From: Verrucomicrobiota bacterium JB023
GTDB taxonomy: Bacteria > Verrucomicrobiota > Verrucomicrobiia > Verrucomicrobiales > Akkermansiaceae
Length of the DNA: 64,000 nt
Assembly: GCA_030673895.1 (NCBI GenBank)
Contig: JAUTCR010000025.1
Location: 88,489-152,488, forward strand
Direction: 5' to 3'
Shown here: positions 17,112-28,000 of the stretch, one piece after another
How the letters are laid out: each line of letters starts with the position of its first letter
Position numbering within the stretch: position 1 is the first letter of the stretch
Position numbers and translations under genes: made by a program
Notes under the pieces: generated by a model
The model's input: only the letters and a program-made list of their open reading frames with translations
The model's database searches: none
Told to the model about the DNA's origin: nothing

Positions 17112-18797
17112 ATGAAATCCGCACTTCGACTTCTCTTTCTGACGTTACTTTTAATTGGTCAATCCGCCCTTGCCGCTGGCGGTGGTCATAGCGTTGAACC
17201 CTTTTATCCGGCAAATCCCGAGGAGCACACCGGCTCTCAATACGCCGAATTCCCCGTCCCCACTTACCTCCTGCCCACCGAAGAGAATGCGGATGGAAGC
17301 CTCGACCTCATGGCGACGCTAGGAGCCCGCATCAAAGCGGACCCTTTCAATCTGATCGCGACGATCATCTTCATCCTCGCCATCTGTCACACCTTCATGG
17401 CGGGCTTCTTCAACAAACTCGCGCACAAGGCTGAGCACGAGCACCATGAGCGGATTAACAAGCTGGGTCTGACCGCATCGGCCAAGCCACAAAAAGACGC
17501 CGAGGATGACGTATCATTCAAGGCCACTCTCTTCCACTTCCTTGGAGAAGTTGAAGCCATTTTCGGTATCTGGGTGATCGCCTTGGCCGCCGCAGCCATC
17601 GGTTTCTACGATTGGGAGAATTTCGTCCATTATGTGAGCTATGACCGTGCCTTCACCGAGCCCATGTTCGTTGTGGTGATCATGGCCATCGCAGCCTCCC
17701 GCCCCGTGCTTCGCTTTGCGGAAGGCGTGATGGCGAAAGCGGCCTCGCTCGGCAATGGCAACCCGGCTTCCTGGTGGCTCTCGGTCCTAACCATCGCCCC
17801 CATCCTCGGTTCCTTCATCACTGAGCCTGCCGCCATGACCATCGGCGCTCTCCTTCTGGCCAAGAAAATTTACAAGCATAAGCCAAAGCCCCTCTTCGCC
17901 TACGCCACGCTCGGTCTCCTTTTCGTGAACGTCTCCGTCGGAGGTACCCTCACCCACTTCGCGGCACCTCCAGTGCTCATGGTCGCTTCCACTTGGGACT
18001 GGGGCACTGCCTACATGTTGGGCCACTTTGGCTGGAAGGCTGTCATCGCCATTCTCATCTCCAATGCGCTTTACTTTGTTTACTTCAAGAAGGAATTGGT
18101 CCGCCTAGCCGACTCTGCCGACGGCCTGGAAGACGGCATCCAACATCCCATCGCCTGGCATGAGCGCGAAGACCCCATCCCGGCTTGGGTCATTGCAGGC
18201 CATCTTCTCGCTCTCGGATGGACCGTCTTCAATGCCCACGACCCCATCCTCTTTGTCGGTGGCTTCCTTTTCTTCCTCGCCTTCGTCGAGGCCACCCGTC
18301 ACCACCAGAATGCGATCTCCATGCGGGGCCCCCTTCTTGTTGGCTTCTTCCTCGGGGCGCTCATCATTCATGGCGGCTGCCAAGCTTGGTGGATCGAGCC
18401 TATCATCGTCTCTCTTAACGACAAACCACTGCTTCTCAAGATTGGCGCGACCATCCTGACGGCCTTTAACGATAATGCCGCCATCACCTACCTGGCATCC
18501 CAGGTCAGCACGATTGGTCTGGATGCCAAGCAAGCAGTGGTCGCTGGCGCGGTCATCGGTGGCGGTTTGACCGTCATTGCCAACGCTCCCAACCCTGCGG
18601 GTCAGTCCATCCTCAGCAAGCATTTCGAGGGCGGCATCTCTCCTGCCAAGCTCGCGCTGGGAGCACTCGGGCCGACCTTGATTTGCTTCGTGGTCTTCCA
18701 AATCCTGCCGAATATCGGCGGAGAACCGGAAGGCGAATACGTCGACCCCGACCACCGCCTGGAGCAGGGAACTCACCCTGAAGGCGACAACCACTAA
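17112..18797 (+). CDS. Putative Na+/H+ antiporter (PF07399 family)
   Basis: A 561-aa membrane protein. The ATG at 17112 gives a clean signal-peptide-like N-terminus (MKSALRLLFLTLLLIGQSALAA) in place of an upstream in-frame start. After a periplasmic segment there are about ten hydrophobic helices. Conserved polar membrane motifs of the family are visible: SFITEPAAMT, GGTLTHFAAPPV, FNDNAAITYL and GGGLTVIANAPNPAGQ. These resemble ion-binding sites of the NhaD/CitM superfamily. Transport of sodium is a family annotation, not shown here. It is followed after 9 bases by riboflavin synthase. Confidence 0.85.
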   Translation: MKSALRLLFLTLLLIGQSALAAGGGHSVEPFYPANPEEHTGSQYAEFPVPTYLLPTEENADGSLDLMATLGARIKADPFNLIATIIFILAICHTFMAGFFNKLAHKAEHEHHERINKLGLTASAKPQKDAEDDVSFKATLFHFLGEVEAIFGIWVIALAAAAIGFYDWENFVHYVSYDRAFTEPMFVVVIMAIAASRPVLRFAEGVMAKAASLGNGNPASWWLSVLTIAPILGSFITEPAAMTIGALLLAKKIYKHKPKPLFAYATLGLLFVNVSVGGTLTHFAAPPVLMVASTWDWGTAYMLGHFGWKAVIAILISNALYFVYFKKELVRLADSADGLEDGIQHPIAWHEREDPIPAWVIAGHLLALGWTVFNAHDPILFVGGFLFFLAFVEATRHHQNAISMRGPLLVGFFLGALIIHGGCQAWWIEPIIVSLNDKPLLLKIGATILTAFNDNAAITYLASQVSTIGLDAKQAVVAGAVIGGGLTVIANAPNPAGQSILSKHFEGGISPAKLALGALGPTLICFVVFQILPNIGGEPEGEYVDPDHRLEQGTHPEGDNH

Positions 18798-18806
18798 GCC
18801 CTTCTA

Positions 18807-19397
18807 ATGTTCACTGGCCTCGTCGAAGCGACCGGCACCGTGCTTGCTCTCGAAGAACTAGGAGAGCAGGCCCGGCTTCAGCTGCGGATTCCTTTCGCCA
18901 GTGAACTGGCTCTGGGAGACTCCGTGGCGGTGAATGGCTGCTGCCTGACGGTGGCTGCCTTGAACGACGAAGCGGTTTCCTTCGATGTGCTCACCCAAAC
19001 CCTACGGGTGACCTCCCTTGGCCAGCTTGTCGCCGGCTCAGTCGTCAATCTCGAGCGAGCGCTCCGCGTTGGCGACCGCCTCGGTGGCCACTTCGTGCAG
19101 GGCCATGTCGACGGCACCGGCACCATCTCCTGCTATCGCACCGAGGGGCAAGACCATCTCCTCAAGGTCACTCTGCCCGACGCGATCCGCCAGCTTTGCA
19201 TCGACAAAGGCTCCCTCACGATCGACGGCATTTCTCTCACCATCGCCGAACTCCAGGGCGATGAGGCCACCTTCTGGATCACGCCCCACACCCACCAAGC
19301 TACTAATTTGGTCGAGGGGGCTCCCGGCAAGCCGGTGAACCTCGAGTCCGACATGCTGGCCAAATACGTGGCCAAGCTACTGCCCAAGGCGGGTTAA
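18807..19397 (+). CDS. ribE: Riboflavin synthase, alpha subunit
   Basis: Dismutates two 6,7-dimethyl-8-ribityllumazine molecules to riboflavin. The protein is 196 aa and shows the duplicated lumazine-binding barrel: MFTGLVE at the start, then GDSVAVNGCCLTV in the first repeat and HFVQGHVDGTG with LTIDGISLTI in the second. No FMN riboswitch is visible, and the gene follows the antiporter gene by 9 bases, so it is likely read from the same transcript. No other rib gene is adjacent. Confidence 0.96.
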   Translation: MFTGLVEATGTVLALEELGEQARLQLRIPFASELALGDSVAVNGCCLTVAALNDEAVSFDVLTQTLRVTSLGQLVAGSVVNLERALRVGDRLGGHFVQGHVDGTGTISCYRTEGQDHLLKVTLPDAIRQLCIDKGSLTIDGISLTIAELQGDEATFWITPHTHQATNLVEGAPGKPVNLESDMLAKYVAKLLPKAG

Positions 19398-19593
19398 CGG
19401 ATTAAGTTGACGGAGCGCATTCGGTTGCCTTCTCGAATAGCACGGCTCCGGCGGAAGGTTGCACTTGGTAGCCTCCTCTCACGCAGGCTCATCGCCTCGA
19501 GCTTCTCTGGGCGTCTTTAGGTTCTAAGGTCAGGCCTTAAGCCAGGTTTTCGGCAAAAATCCGCAGGTAAGAGATCAAGCTTCCCTGAATTTT

Positions 19594-19622
19594 TTGAAAT
19601 TTCTATTTAAAATTGGTATAAA
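19594..19622 (+). promoter_or_regulatory. Near-consensus sigma-70-type promoter for the biosynthetic operon
   Basis: TTGAAA at 19594-19599 and TATAAA at 19617-19622 are separated by exactly 17 bases, in an AT-rich patch unlike its surroundings. This predicts a transcription start near 19630 and a leader of about 30 bases before the nitrilase ATG at 19660. The preceding part of the 262-base gap (19398-19590) is GC-rich and shows no gene. Confidence 0.65.
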
Positions 19623-19659
19623 CTGTTTATAAAAATTCCGTGTTCAGAATGCACAGCTC

Positions 19660-20448
19660 ATGAAACTCTACTGTTTCCAGTTCGACATCAAATGGGAGGA
19701 TAAATCGGCAAACTTCTCCCGGGTCCGCTCGCTTGCGGCAGGCGCCGGAATCGAAGCTGGAAGCCTGCTCATTCTTCCGGAGATGTTTGCCACCGGCTTC
19801 AGCATGAACAGCCGGCAATTGGCTGAAACGGAAACAAACTCCGAGACCCTTGCTTTCCTTCGAGAACTCGCCCGCGACTACCAATGCCATGTCCTCGCAG
19901 GACTCGTGTTAAATGCCAATGAGCGCCTAACGAACAACGCCTTGCTGCTCACGCCTGAAGGCGCCATCGCCGCCGATTACGAGAAAATCAATCCCTTCGC
20001 CCCCGCTGGCGAGACCCTCGCGGTGAGCGCTGGCCAAACGATCGTCCAAGCCGATGTAGGCGTCGCGATCCTCTCCCCCTTCATCTGCTACGATTTGAGG
20101 TTTCCCGAACTCTTTCGGGCCGCCGTGCCCCGCTCCGAGGTTTTTGCAGTTATCGCCAATTGGCCAGAAGCCCGGGTCGAGCACTTCATCACTCTTCTCC
20201 GTGCAAGGGCCATTGAAAATCAAGCGTATCTCATCGGGGTCAATCGTATCGGCGCGGATCCCAATGTGACCTACAATGGCCAGACCTTGGTCGTCGATCC
20301 CTGGGGCAAGATCGTGGCGACTGCGGAGGACCGCGAAGAGGTCCTGGCGGCGCAGCTGGACCTTGCCGCCTTGCGGGAATGGAGAGCCAGTTTTTCTGCC
20401 CTACGCGACCGCCGCGACCCTGCATCCTTAACTCTCAAGAGCCACTGA
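19660..20448 (+). CDS. Nitrilase-superfamily carbon-nitrogen hydrolase (omega-amidase-like)
   Basis: A 262-aa hydrolase with the complete Glu-Lys-Cys triad: Glu in LILPEMFATGFSM, Lys in YEKINPF and Cys in FICYDLRFPELFR. The FATGFSM segment resembles the YafV/Nit2 omega-amidase branch, which hydrolyses alpha-ketoglutaramate or ketosuccinamate. It starts the operon and ends 7 bases before the giant synthetase. It could be a housekeeping amidase caught in the operon, or could remove an amide from the product or recycle transaminase by-products. The family call is sure; the role is inferred. Confidence 0.9.
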   Translation: MKLYCFQFDIKWEDKSANFSRVRSLAAGAGIEAGSLLILPEMFATGFSMNSRQLAETETNSETLAFLRELARDYQCHVLAGLVLNANERLTNNALLLTPEGAIAADYEKINPFAPAGETLAVSAGQTIVQADVGVAILSPFICYDLRFPELFRAAVPRSEVFAVIANWPEARVEHFITLLRARAIENQAYLIGVNRIGADPNVTYNGQTLVVDPWGKIVATAEDREEVLAAQLDLAALREWRASFSALRDRRDPASLTLKSH

Positions 20449-20455
20449 GTTTCCC

Positions 20456-22075
20456 ATGTCCGCTTCTTGCTCCGTGAATATTGCCGCAACTTTCACCGCT
20501 GAACCGTTAGCGAAGCCGCTGGCGCAATGGGGTCGCCACCTTAATCTCTCCCTCAGCTGCTCCTTCGCGCCCTACAATCAGGTCTTCCAAACGCTCCTCG
20601 ACCCGGCGTCTTTGTTCCATCAATCGCCGGACCGCTTGAATGTTTTGCTGGTCCGCCCGGAGGATTGGCAGCGCTTCGAGGCCGCGGAAACACCGGAGGG
20701 GGAGAAAAAGCTGGCGCATCACACACAGGAATTCCTGGATGCTCTCCAAGCCTTTCCCCATCGGGATAGCCTGTTGGTCATCGTTCCTGCCTCGACGTCG
20801 CAGAGCGCGCCCCTTGCCCGTTCCCGCCAGCAGATTGCCGACCTCTGTCGGCAACACCGGATCAGCATTCTGACCAGCGAGGACCTCGAATCACGCTATT
20901 CCTGTAACGACCAATTTGATCCGGTCGGAGATCGAGAGGGTCATCTACCCTATCATCCAGCTTACGAGGAGGTTCTCGCTACCGCGATTGCCCGGCATTA
21001 TCATGCCCGCCTCGTTCGCGCTCCCAAGGTGGTTGTGTTTGATGCGGACAACACGCTCTGGCGAGGAGTGGCGGCCGAAGTCGGGCCCTCCCGGGTCCTC
21101 GTTGATGGTCCGTTTCAAGCCCTCCAACAGCGAGCCCTCGCCCTCAAGAACAATGGCACCCTTCTCGCCATCGCCTCTAAGAACGAGACTCAGGATGTCC
21201 AAGCCGTCTTTGCCACCAACGAGAACATGCTTCTCGCGGAGTCGGACTTCGTCTCAATCAAGGCCAACTGGGAGGCCAAGTCGACTAACATTGCCGAACT
21301 CGCCGACGAGTTGAATCTCGGACTCGATGCCTTCCTCTTCCTCGACGACAATCCCGTCGAGATTGCCGAAGTCAGCGCCGCACTCCCCGCCGTCACCGCC
21401 ATCCAATTGCCCGAGGATCCGGAGGACTATGCCGACTTCCTCAATCACCTCTGGCCTCTCGATCAGCGCGCCGATCGCACCGCGGAGGACGCGCAACGAA
21501 CCACCCTCTATCAGGCCGAAGCCTCCCGTGCGAAGACCCGCTCCTCGGCACCGGACTTCGCCACTTTTCTCCGCGAGCTGGATCTCAAGGTCACTTTTCC
21601 TGAGGTTTCTCCCGAGAATCTTCCTCGCCTCGCCCAGCTCACGCAAAGGACCAATCAATTCAATTCCACGACCATCCGCCGAAGCGAGGATGATCTAATT
21701 GGCCTGATTGAAGCGGGTTGGGACCTGATCCCACTCGCTGTCTCCGACCGCTTTGGCGAGTATGGACTCACGGGATTGGCGAGCGCTCATCGGGATGGGA
21801 CGTCTTACCTCGTCGATTCTTTTCTCATGAGCTGTCGAATCCTGGGGAAAGGAGTCGAGCAACGTTTCCTGGCGCGACTTGCCGAGCTGGCGCAGGCATC
21901 CGGCTGCACGCAGCTCGTCTTCAATTTTGAGGAGAACGACCGCAATGTCCCTGTGCGCAATTTTCTTAGCCGCCTGTCCCTGACTTCCCATGCGGGTCAA
22001 GAGGGGCGCTACACGGTTTCCCTCGAAGATGCCGTAGCTGCGAGTCAGCGACCCATTTCCGAACCCGCCAATGAC
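20456..22075 (+). other. Domain: FkbH-like HAD loading domain
   Basis: Residues about 1-540. The opening ATFTAEPL and FAPYNQVFQ are typical of FkbH domains at the head of megasynthases. The HAD nucleophile motif is VVFDADNTLW, later IASKNE and FLDDNPVE, and the C-terminal half has TQRTNQFN. FkbH proteins such as OzmB load a glyceryl unit from 1,3-bisphosphoglycerate onto an ACP; the BryA example gives lactyl. Which is loaded here is inferred. Confidence 0.85.
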
Positions 22076-25000
22076 ACCCGAACAAGTCAGGTCACCCAGC
22101 CTGCCTCTCCTGTCCCGACTGCGACCTACCGCGCGATCGCTCTGAACTCAACTGCGCGGAAGCTCTCCACTTTTCTAACCCCCAATCCCGACGCCCGTCC
22201 GGAACTCACCTCCACCTTCGCTGCGCCCAAGGGAGACGTCGAGCAATCGCTGTCCGCGCTCTGGACCCGGATTCTCGGCATCAGCCCCATCGGGCGTCAC
22301 GATCGCTTCTCCGAACTGGGGGGCAAATCCCTTCAGGTCATTCAACTTCTCTCCGCAATTGCCCGGGATTTCCCCGATGCCAAGCTGACTTCGGCGGAAC
22401 TCTTCGAGAATCCCACCCTTGCCTCTCAAGCCCGCCTCCTTGGAGCAAGCAGGCCGGAGAGCGCGAAAGAAACTCCCCCGGAGCCAGCAAAAAGCGATTC
22501 CAACTCGTCAGATCTCGCCATCGTCGGCATGTCTTGCCGCCTGCCCGAGTCGCCGAACACACAAGCTTTCTGGCAGAACCTGTTAGACGGCAAGGAATGT
22601 CTCACCCGCTTCACGGAAGAGGAGCTGCAAGCTGCCGGCGTCGACCTCGATGCCATCCGGAATGACCCGACCTATGTGCCGGTCAAGGGAATGATGAAGG
22701 ATGTGGAACTGTTCGATGCGCAATTCTTCGGCATCCTTCCCAATGAGGCCAAGCTGATGGATCCCCAGCAGCGCATCTTTCTGGAGCTTGCCTGGGAATG
22801 CCTAGAGGATGCGGGATACAATTCCGAAACCTATCCAGGGAAGATCGGCGTCTGGGCAGGCAACTACCTCGATACCTACGCCATTGCCAATCTCGCTACC
22901 GACCGCAAGTGGCTTGCAGATTGGATTCCTCAAATTCAGGTCGGCTCCCTGCAGGCCGAGCTGGGCAACGACAAGGATTACCTGGCGACCCGGGTCGCCT
23001 TCAAACTGAACCTGCGAGGCCCCGCGATGACGGTCCAAACGGCTTGCTCCACCTCATTGGTGGCCATCGCCCAAGCCTGTCAGAGTATCCGGGCCGGCCA
23101 ATGTGAAATGGCCTTGGCTGGGGCCATCATCATCACCCTGCCCAATACGAAGGGTTACCACTACACCCCCGATTCCATCCTCTCGCGTGATGGCTCTTGC
23201 AAAGCCTTTAGCGACCAGGCAACGGGCACCGTCTTCTCGAATGGAGCCGGTCTCGTGCTCATCAAGAAGCTCGACGATGCCCTCCGCGATGGCGACCACA
23301 TCCACGCCGTCATCAAAGGCTGCGCTCTCAATAATGACGGCGGCAACAAGCACTCCTACACCGCCCCCAGCATCGATGGACAAGCGGATGTCATCACCTC
23401 CGCCATCAAGGATGCGGGAGTCGATCCATCGACCATCTCCTACGTCGAAGCGCATGGCACCGGCACCCCTCTAGGCGATCCCATCGAAATCGCCGGTCTC
23501 ACCAAGGCCTTCCGCTCCCTCGGCGTCTCCCACCAACAAGGCTGCGCCCTCGGCAGCGTCAAAACCAATGTGGGGCACTTGGACGTCGCTTCGGGCGTCA
23601 CGGCCACCATCAAGACGGCCTTCGCTCTCGAGCACGGCCAGCTGCCTGCCACTCTTCATTACGAGAAGCCGAACCCCAAAATCCGTTTTGAGGACACCCC
23701 CTTCCGCATCAACGCGGAATTGAGTGAGTGGGAGACAAGGGAAGTTCCCCGGCGGGCCGGCATCTCTTCCTTTGGCGTGGGCGGGACCAATGCTCATCTC
23801 ATCTTGGAGGAGCCTCCCCGCATCGAATCGAGTGAATCAACCCGGCCTTATCAAATCTTCCCGCTCTCCGCCCGGTCGGAGACGGCCTTGGCGAACATGC
23901 GGGAGAACCTTGTCGCTCACTTCTCCAAAAAACCGAACCCGCAGGCCAAACTACCCACCGCAGCCGACGTCTCCCACACCCTCCGCATCGGCCGTAAGGA
24001 ATTCGCCCGACGCATGATCCTTGTCGGCTCCGCGCTGGAGCATCTGGACAAAGCGAAGGTGGCAAAAGGCAGCCCGGCCCAGCTTGATGCCCCGCTCGTC
24101 TTCATGTTCCCGGGCCAAGGCTCACAAACGGTAGGCATGGGAAAAGATCTCTATGCGAGCGAGCCATACTTCCGCGCCGAACTAGACAGATGTGCCAAAC
24201 TGTTAGAACCCCATCTCGGCGAGGATATTCGGGACACCCTCTTTCCCGAGGCGCTTTCCGCCACTTCAGGGTCGGGAGGCCAATCGCCCGAGGACGCAGC
24301 CCATCGCATCAAGCAGACGGTGATGGCCCAGCCCGCGATCTTCATCCACAGCTACTGCGTCGCCCGCCTCCTGATGCACTGGGGACTAAAGCCAACCGCC
24401 CTCGTCGGACACAGTGTCGGCGAGCTGGTCGCGGCAACACTCTCTGGCGTGATTTCTCTCGAGGATGCCCTGCGCATCCTGGCCCACCGGGGCCGTCTCA
24501 TGCAGGCCGTTGAGCCGGGGGGAATGCTCTCCGTGCGTCTGTCAGAAAGCGAGCTGACCCCCCTCATTCCCGATCGACTCGATCTTGCAGCTGTCAATGG
24601 TCCAGCGCTCTGCGTGGTGGCAGGTCCTCATGAAGAACTTTCCGCCTTCGAGGCCGAGCTCACGGCCCGGGACGTCGCCTGCAAGTCACTCCACACCTCT
24701 CACGGATTCCACTCTTGGATGATGGACGCGGTGATTGACCCCTTTAGGGAGGTCATTGCCACAGCCCAGCTTTCGCCGCCCTCCATCCCGATCCGCTCCA
24801 CGGTCACGACGGAATGGCTCACCGACGAACAAGCCACTGATGCCAACTACTGGGCCAGCCATGTTCGCCGCACGGTTCGCTTCACCGAGGCTGCTGCCCA
24901 CTTCTGTGAAAGCCCGGAGACCACACTCCTTGAGGTCGGCCCCGGTCAAACCCTGTCCACCCTCTCCCGTCAAGTGACGCAGAAGGGAGGCAAGCAAGCA

Positions 25001-28000
25001 ATCTTCTCAACCTCGGGGCACGCCACCTCTGGAGAATCCGACGCCCTCACCCTGCAGCTGGCTCTTGGCCAGCTTTGGATCCACGGTCATTCCATCGACT
25101 GGCAAGCCTACGATGAGGGACAGAAACGAAAGCGAGTTCCGCTGCCCACTTACCCCTTCGAGCGCAAACGTTTTTGGATCGAGCCTCAACCACTCACCGA
25201 CCCCGCTCCCGCGACAATCGCTCAAGTCGACAGCCCCGCTCCATCAGCCACCTCTTCTCCCCCTTTTCATTCTCCTGCTTCCAGCACGTCCCAAAGCGTG
25301 CCACCCGTCTCAGCTCCAACTCCTGCCCCATCCGTGACCACTGACCGTAAGCCCACCATCCTGGCCAAACTTCAAGATGTCCTGAACGATCTTTCCGGCA
25401 TTGAGCATGAGGACATGACGCTTGAGGCCTCGCTGATCGAACTTGGATTCGACTCCTTGATGCTGACCCAGGTCAGCAAAGAGATTGAGAGAGCCTTTGC
25501 CGTAGCAACGACCATGCGGCAGCTCCTCGGGGAGCTCCCGACGATTGGCGATATTGTTAATCACCTTGATAATGAGATGCCCACTGAGGCTCTGCGGGAA
25601 GCTCCCAACGCCGACCCCGGTCTTCAAGCCAGCCCCGCCTCACCAGCCCCCGTCCCGGTCGAACAACCCGCTGCACCCCAACACCCCTCAGTCGCCGGTC
25701 AGTTCGTTCCAGGACAACAGACCGATCAGCACGGGCTACTCACCCAGATGATGCAGATGCAGATGCAGCAAATGCAGTTCATGCAGCAGCAGATGGCCCT
25801 TCTTGCGGGCCAGTCACAGGCGGCACCACCACTGGCCAATGTCTCGGCCTTGCCCGTTGCCGCAGCTCCTGCCCCGGCTCCCCAGCCCACGCCCGTGCCT
25901 CCTGCACCCAGCCCTTCACCTGCACCCGTGCAGACACCAGCCCCCGCTCAAGAACCTGCGGCCACCCCCTCGGGCACGACCACTTCGATTAGCCGCGATC
26001 TCGACCTCGAACTCAGCCCCAAGCAGCGAGCCCATCTTGATCATCTGATCGAGCGCTATGTGCGCAAAACCAAGTCCTCGAAGGATTGGACGGCCCGCTA
26101 TCGCAAGCACTATGCGGATCCTCGCACCGTCTCCGGCTTCAATCGCTCTTGGAAGGAGATGATCTATCAGATCGTGGTGGAACGCTCCAAGGGTTCCCGG
26201 CTTCATGATCTCGATGGCAACGAATACATTGACATCCTGAATGGTTTTGGCCCCGGCTTCTTTGGGCACTCACCGGATTTCGTCATGGAGGCGATGCAGG
26301 ATCAGTTTGCCAAAGGCTTCGAGGTGGGCCCTCAGATGCCGTTGGCTGGTGAAACGGCCGAACTCTTTTGCCAACTGACTGGCAACGAGCGGGCCTCCTT
26401 CGTTTGCACCGGTTCCGAGGCGGTGCAAGCTGCCATGCGGCTGGCCCGGACCCACACCGGCCGCGATAAGATTGCCGTCTTCACGAAGGACTATCACGGG
26501 AATTTCGATGAAGTTCTCCTCCGAGGCTCACAGGCAAAGAAGAAGCCGCGCACCTTCCCTAGCGCGCCGGGCGTTCCCAAGAGCTCGGTCTCTAACATGC
26601 TGGTGCTCGACTATGGCACCGAGGAATCCCTCGAGATCCTCAAGGAGCACGCCCACGAGCTCGCGGCCATCATGGTCGAGCCCGTGCAGAGCCGGCGACC
26701 GGAGTTCCAGCCCCGTGAATTCATCCAAGCTCTTCGTCAACTCACCCATGAGCACGGCATCGTCTTCATCATGGACGAGGTCATCTGCGGGCTCCGCGAC
26801 GGTCCCCGCGGGGCTCAGGGCTTCTACGGTGTCGAGGCCGACATCTCGACCTATGGCAAGGTCATCGGCGGTGGCCTGCCCATCGGCATCGTTGCCGGCA
26901 AGGCGGAATACATGGATACCTTCGATGGCGGCATGTGGCAATACGGTGACGATTCCTTCCCCGAGGCTGGCGTCACCTTCTTCGCAGGCACCTTCGTCCG
27001 GCACCCTCTCTCCATCGCGGCTGCAAATGCCGTCCTCAAGCACATCAACCGTCAAGGCCCGGCCCTCTGGGAGAATCTGAACCGGAAAGCAAGGCGACTT
27101 TACACAACCGTCGACCAGTTCATGGTCGAGAACGAGGTTCCCGTGCGATTGCCCGGCCTCAACTCACGCTTCTTCATTCGCGTCGGAGAAGAGAACAAGT
27201 ACGGGAACCTTCTCTTCTTCCACTTGCGCGAGAAGGGGGTGTTCGGGTTGGAAGGTTTCCCTTCTTACCTGACCACCGCTCATACAGATGCAGACATCGA
27301 TTACATCATCGCCGCCTTCAAGGAATCGGTTGCGGAGATGCAGGAAGGCGGCTTCTTCAAGCCAACCGGAGCCCTCGAAGCACTCGGTGATTCCCGCCTG
27401 ACCGGACCTCCCTCATCTAACAAACGACAAGCATCCCAGGGGGACGTTCCTCGCCAAGCGAGCATTGAATCGATTCCCGCTACTCCTCAGTTCACGCCAC
27501 CCTCCCGCTCCAAGGACCTGCCCTTGACCGAAGCTCAACGTGAAATTTGGCTGGCCTGCCAGCTCGGTCACGAAGCTTCCTGTGCATTCAATGAAGCCAC
27601 TTCGCTTGTGTTTGAAGGCCCCTTGGAACAAGCATCGCTGACTCGAGCCCTGAACCAGGCAGCCAATCGACATGACTCTTTGCGGGCCAAGTTCAGCCTC
27701 GAAGGTGAAACTTGGGAAGTGTGCGACGCGATCCAAGTCGACGTTCCCTACGAGGACGTCAGCGACCTCACCGAAGCTGAACAAGAGACGAGAATCCAGT
27801 TGGTGACCGAAACCCAGGCCTTCACTCCCTTTGACCTCGCTAAAGCGCCCCTCTTGCGGGCGAAACTGGTCAAGCTGGCAGAGAACAAGCATATCCTTTT
27901 CATCACCGCACACCACATCGTCGCGGATGGATGGTCCTTCAATGTGCTCATTGAGGACTTGAGCAATTGCTACAACGCTCTCGTCAAGCAACAGCCGTAT

